A stretch of 64,000 bases of DNA from Hyaloscypha bicolor E. Taxonomy: Eukaryota > Ascomycota > Leotiomycetes > Helotiales > Hyaloscyphaceae. The notes below the pieces were generated by a model. It was not told the DNA's origin and searched no databases. It worked only from the letters and a program-made list of their open reading frames with translations. Below are positions 60,467 to 64,000 of this stretch, piece after piece (within the stretch, counting starts at the first letter, position 1; every line of letters begins with the position of its first letter). A program made the position numbers and the translations under genes. The stretch is from contig NW_020194631.1 of NCBI RefSeq assembly GCF_002865645.1, positions 372,001-436,000 on the forward strand, written 5' to 3'.

Positions 60467-60494
<28 letters not shown>
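60467..60494 (+). repeat. 28-bp poly-C homopolymer
   Basis: An uninterrupted run of 28 C about 70 bp after the vps11 stop, then T and CCC. Such a long G:C homopolymer is unusual and prone to length error in sequencing. Confidence 0.95.
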
Positions 60495-60497
<3 letters not shown>

Positions 60498-61632
60498 CAA
60501 TCTGCCGCTTCATTTACGGATCAAGCGGGAATATACCCCAAAGGGAAGCCACATAATCCCGAAGATCCGGAGACGATCTCTTAGGGAAGGTATCTCTTTT
60601 TGTTGCAAGTCTTCTTTTTGCGCCACTTCGTCATATTCAATTCTGTCAGCGGAAGCGTTCTTAGGTCCCGCGTTGGCGCCGGCACTTACGCCAACATGCA
60701 TGAGTTTTCCACCAGCTAAAAGCTTACTATTCTAGGAATTGAGGCCTTGCTTAATGTATTTGAACTTTTCCATTGAATTCCGGCCATCTATGGCATCCTG
60801 AAGCGTTTCAAAAGCTTCAAATTGTGCAAATCGTAGGGATATTCAAAAGTGGTTGACCTATGCTCACGTGATCAATATCGACCTTGCCATGGTAACTTTC
60901 CCTTTGCGACCCCGTCATGAATATAAGTCGGTACAAGGTGTCTACTGGTTTTCTTTCTTTCCAATTGTCTTGTGACAACTCGAGCTTGCTGAGAATCGCG
61001 GTGCGGCTTCCTCGCACAAATTCATTTTCTACTATGCGTAGTGACGGTACCACAATTTAGCTCCTATAGTTGAGATACAGTCGGTATCTAAATGTTAGAT
61101 TTAGAATATCGTATAAGGGTGCTGATTCAGACTGGGTAAAGAGATGTATAAGAAGACTTGAGATTGTCATCACTGAGGAGCATCAAATTCACTTCACCAC
61201 TTACAACATCCTTGCAGCCCTTGCTTGCACTTGAGCTCTCGTGAAAGACTTCTACACATCTCTATTGTTCGAATACAAACACAAGTCTCTTCCTCCCATA
61301 GCGGATCTCCGGGAATTGATAGTTCCCTGTACCGCGAGAGGAAAGCTTTTACATACAACCACTCCTCTTACATTCCTTCGACACTCATCGCTTCAAAAGA
61401 ACTTTCAAATATATCGCCAAGTCGAAGAGAAACGTAATTCCTTTGCTCTGTACGACAACAGATCTTCGACAAACGACATTCCTTTACACTTCACCAAAAA
61501 GTCTTTTATCCTCTCCTGACAGGCAAGCTCGCCAAATAGCATTTTCCAAAAATCCGAGACAAGACTCAGCCGATGCTCTCAAGCAACACTACAACTTCTT
61601 AACAGCTTAACGGCTTAACAGCAATCAATAAA
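60495..61632. other. Intergenic, nothing recognised
   Basis: Frames at 60510-60701 and 61241-61519 lack protein-like character. The sequence just before 61633 holds a short AACAGCTTAACGGCTTAACAG repeat-like motif at about 61600-61622. Confidence 0.45.
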
Positions 61633-61965
61633 ATGAACTTCCTCACTTCAAACTTCACCACTACAACTTCAGCACAAACTCAACTACTGGAAACAATCCT
61701 GCAAATGCACCCAATCGACACAACATTCTTCACCCCACAGACCTTAACCTACGCAACCATCGCCACGATCTGGTGGTTGAGGATCGTGTGCTGGTATATA
61801 ACTACCGATGATGGGGGAGTGGTGTTCCAGAGGATATTGGCAGCGGAGGCGGAGGGGGAGCGGGAAGTGATTGGGGAGGTGGAGATGGGAGCGACGGAGA
61901 TGGCGGTGTGTGGATGGGTGATGGCGGTTTTAGCTTGTGCTTGGGGGTTGGGTTTGGTTGGTTAG
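61633..61965 (+). CDS. Small putative membrane protein
   Basis: A 110-codon ATG frame. The start is Thr/Gln-rich (MNFLTSNFTTTTSAQTQLLE). A hydrophobic segment YATIATIWWLRIVCWYI (about residues 46-62), an acidic/charged middle (ILAAEAEGEREVIGEVEMGA) and a second hydrophobic stretch VCGWVMAVLACAWGLGLVG at the C-terminus suggest two membrane helices. No known family. The CT- and CA-rich leader before the ATG fits a fungal 5' UTR. It may be a lineage-specific small gene; evidence is composition only. Confidence 0.4.
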   Translation: MNFLTSNFTTTTSAQTQLLETILQMHPIDTTFFTPQTLTYATIATIWWLRIVCWYITTDDGGVVFQRILAAEAEGEREVIGEVEMGATEMAVCGWVMAVLACAWGLGLVG

Positions 61966-62639
61966 GGGGGGTAATGAAGAGATTATGGATAGTGGTGGAT
62001 TTTGGTGAGCGGGTACAAAAGGGGAATTAAAGGGAGTTGGTGGGATTCGATTAGAAGACGGGATTGATACAATCGAAACTTCAGAGATGGAGGGTTGGTT
62101 ACTAGAAAAGACTGGTGTTGGATGATGGACGAATGGATGGAGGAAAATGAAAGACTATATAGAAATGAATCAAGTATTCTTTGACAAACACTCGACTTTT
62201 GGTGAGCGGCGCTGAGGCCACCTGGTCGGCGTTATTGTTAGCTCAAGCTCGACTACTCTCGTGTAGCGCAGATGAGTTCTTTTTGAAAGAGTCAGAAGCC
62301 TATTGCTTGGGCCAAGAAGTGTTGTTCCATGTGGTGGTAATGGAGCAGACATCTTCTCTCATACATAAATAGTCTCGATGGTTTTGAGAATTATTTTATT
62401 CCGCCGTTTGACTACTGTACAAGCAAGACCGAAGTAAAACGCCAATTCCAAACGCTTGATGCAACCAAGGATGTCCGATGAGGCAGTTGCGAAAATGATC
62501 CCGCAGAGAAGCTATGCATGCAACAAAGTGGAGAGAAGGGAAAGAGGGACTGTATATGAACAAAAGAAAACAATCAGCACCCCAGCAACACTCGATATTC
62601 GTATGTTTTCCCTGTCCCTGGAGATTCAGCGTTGAGCCC
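61966..62639. other. 3' flanks, nothing recognised
   Basis: Convergent region between the small ORF and the flotillin-like gene. A frame at 62396-62755 is antisense or chance. Confidence 0.5.
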
Positions 62640-64000
62640 TCAAGTTGCTTTAGCACCAAGACCGTTGACGGGCTTCCCGTTAACTTCGCGGTCCGAGATC
62701 TGACCAGCAAGCTTTCCAAATTGCCATTCAGGTAAAACGACGCCTGCTTGTTCATTAATAGTCGACATGAGAGGTGGCAACATTTGATACTGTTCAGAAG
62801 TTAGCCCATGATTGTTGCATGTTTCCACGGCAAATTGGTGGTGGAAAGCTTACCATGTTGCGAATACTGTTCACCCCACCCATTGAACCTTCAGCACCAC
62901 CAGCTTGTTCGCTGCCGGCTTGAGCACCTGTGGTAATCGGAATAATCAGTAAATTCTCGACGACTCCATGAGAATTGTGTCAATTGAATTACCTGTGTTC
63001 CAAATGGTCATCTTGGGATTGAGACCGCGAACAGCGTCGGCGTTTGCCTTGGCCAGTTGTGTGTAAACACCCTTCTCAATCATGAGGTATTGAATAAGAC
63101 CAGCTGGGCCACCGAAAGCGTGAGAGAGATCTGCATAGGCTCCAGCCATGGCGGACATGCCAGCGGCCTCCTTTTGCTGCCTGACAAGCAAAGCCTCGGC
63201 GTCCTTGGCGGCAGCAAGGAAGCGGGCCTCAGCTTCAATTCGGACTTTGTAGGCATGGGCATCGGCTGCCTTCTGCTCACTGTAAAGTGCTGGATGTACG
63301 TCAGTCAAGCAGTACAATGGTAAAGACAAGAGGAAGGGTATCCCAGAGCAAAGAGGCAGAGTTAAGCATACCTGCATTGGAGCGAGCTTGCTCTTCATAG
63401 TTCTTAGCGTCAGCAGCCTGTTGCTTAGACTCTCTGGCGATGGTTGCCTTCACGACATCCGTAGCTCTCAATCGCTCAAGCTCGGTCTGAGCACGCTTGG
63501 TCTCGACCTCCTTTCGAAGCTCTTCGTCACGAGCTTCTGTGGCACGTGTTGCCTCGATTTGTGCGATATTGACATCCCTGTTGAAAGCTGTCTTGCGGGT
63601 TGCGAGGGTAGCCTCGGCCTTGGCCTTCTCGCTGTCTCGCTCAGTCTTCTGTACCGCAGTCTCGGCGTTGATCTTTGCGATTTCACGATTCTGTTCTCCC
63701 TGGCGGGCGGCTTCACCGACATTACCCTTTCGTTGAGCTTCAGCAACATCAATACGAGCCTGATTGATAGCACCCTCATGTGCCTTTCGAGAGAGAGACT
63801 CGAAGTAGCTTGACTGAGGGGCATCGCGGAGCTCCTTAACGTTGGCATTGTAAATTTTGAGACCAAATTGGTCCAATTCGCCCTGGATGTTTCTGAAAAT
63901 GCGTCTCTTGAATTCCTCACGTTCTAAGAGAACGAGAATGTTAGTATCGTTCTGTTTATGAAACCATTGAAAGGGTTGCGGGTTTACCGGTAAAGATCTC
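62640..64000 (-). CDS. Flotillin-like SPFH/band-7 protein (5' end beyond window)
   Basis: Visible exons: 64000-63988 (partial), 63923-63372, 63289-62993, 62927-62854 and 62789-62640. The visible protein is about 361 aa of the C-terminal part. It starts EIFT-EREEFKRRIFRNIQG, the end of the SPFH domain, followed by GLKIYNANVKELRDAPQSSY and a very long Ala/Glu/Lys/Arg coiled coil (RIDVAEAQRKGNVGEAARQG ... TRATEARDEELRKEVETKRA). The flotillin tail includes RIEAEARFLAAAKDAEALLV, GGPAGLIQYLMIEKGVYTQL and a Gly-rich end. Flotillins scaffold membrane microdomains, such as the plasma membrane of fungi. The last exons join in phase (WNTGAQAGSEQ; IRNMYQMLPPLM). The N-terminal hydrophobic anchor and most of the SPFH domain lie outside the window. 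Confidence 0.9.

Overview
This window is nuclear DNA of a filamentous ascomycete (Pezizomycotina). The evidence is short introns (about 43-90 nt) with GT/GC...AG borders and CTRAY-like branch points, fungal orthologues throughout (CreC, Mch1, Not4, Ufd4, Ncr1/NPC1, Gem1, Vps11, the 30-kDa complex I subunit), a HET-domain relic and a TA-flanked Fot1/pogo-type transposon with RIP-like stop codons. A Leotiomycete-type genome is my inference from resemblance, not proven. All coordinates are genomic spans. Exon borders were deduced by eye from splice consensus, phase and known protein motifs.

Layout. 1-5.3 kb: an HD phosphohydrolase and a 7-exon berberine-bridge-type FAD oxidoreductase. 5.3-9.7 kb: a gene-poor graveyard holding a broken RGS-LOV photoreceptor that has lost its flavin-binding LOV core, plus a broken unknown gene. 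9.7-26.1 kb: dense housekeeping block with an AT-hook/C2H2 protein, the MFS transporter Mch1, the E3 ligase Not4 (divergent from the complex I subunit) and the sterol transporter NPC1/Ncr1. 26.1-30 kb: gene-poor, with a multiply disabled HET-domain gene. 30-36 kb: the HECT ligase Ufd4. 36.4-39 kb: a 2.6-kb dead transposon with 65-bp terminal inverted repeats. 39.4-47.5 kb: CUE/Smr protein, BCKDH E1-alpha, Coq5 and a DUF2433 phosphoesterase-like/RGG protein. 48.4-49.6 kb: a broken BTB gene. 49.6-64 kb: Gem1/Miro, CreC, a PhyH-family dioxygenase, Vps11, a 28-C homopolymer, a small membrane ORF and the 3' part of a flotillin-like gene cut by the window end.

The genes do not form one pathway or secondary-metabolite cluster. 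Recurrent themes are ubiquitin (Not4, Ufd4, and CreC, which works with a deubiquitinase), mitochondria (complex I subunit, BCKDH, Coq5, Gem1) and endolysosomal membranes (NPC1, Vps11, flotillin). The most unusual features are the LOV-core deletion that looks like a fusion of two introns, three GC-AG introns all exactly 49 nt long, a 591-nt intron in Not4 whose retention would give a clean truncated protein, and four genes whose first coding exon is only 5-15 nt. I found no convincing tRNA, rRNA or CRISPR array.
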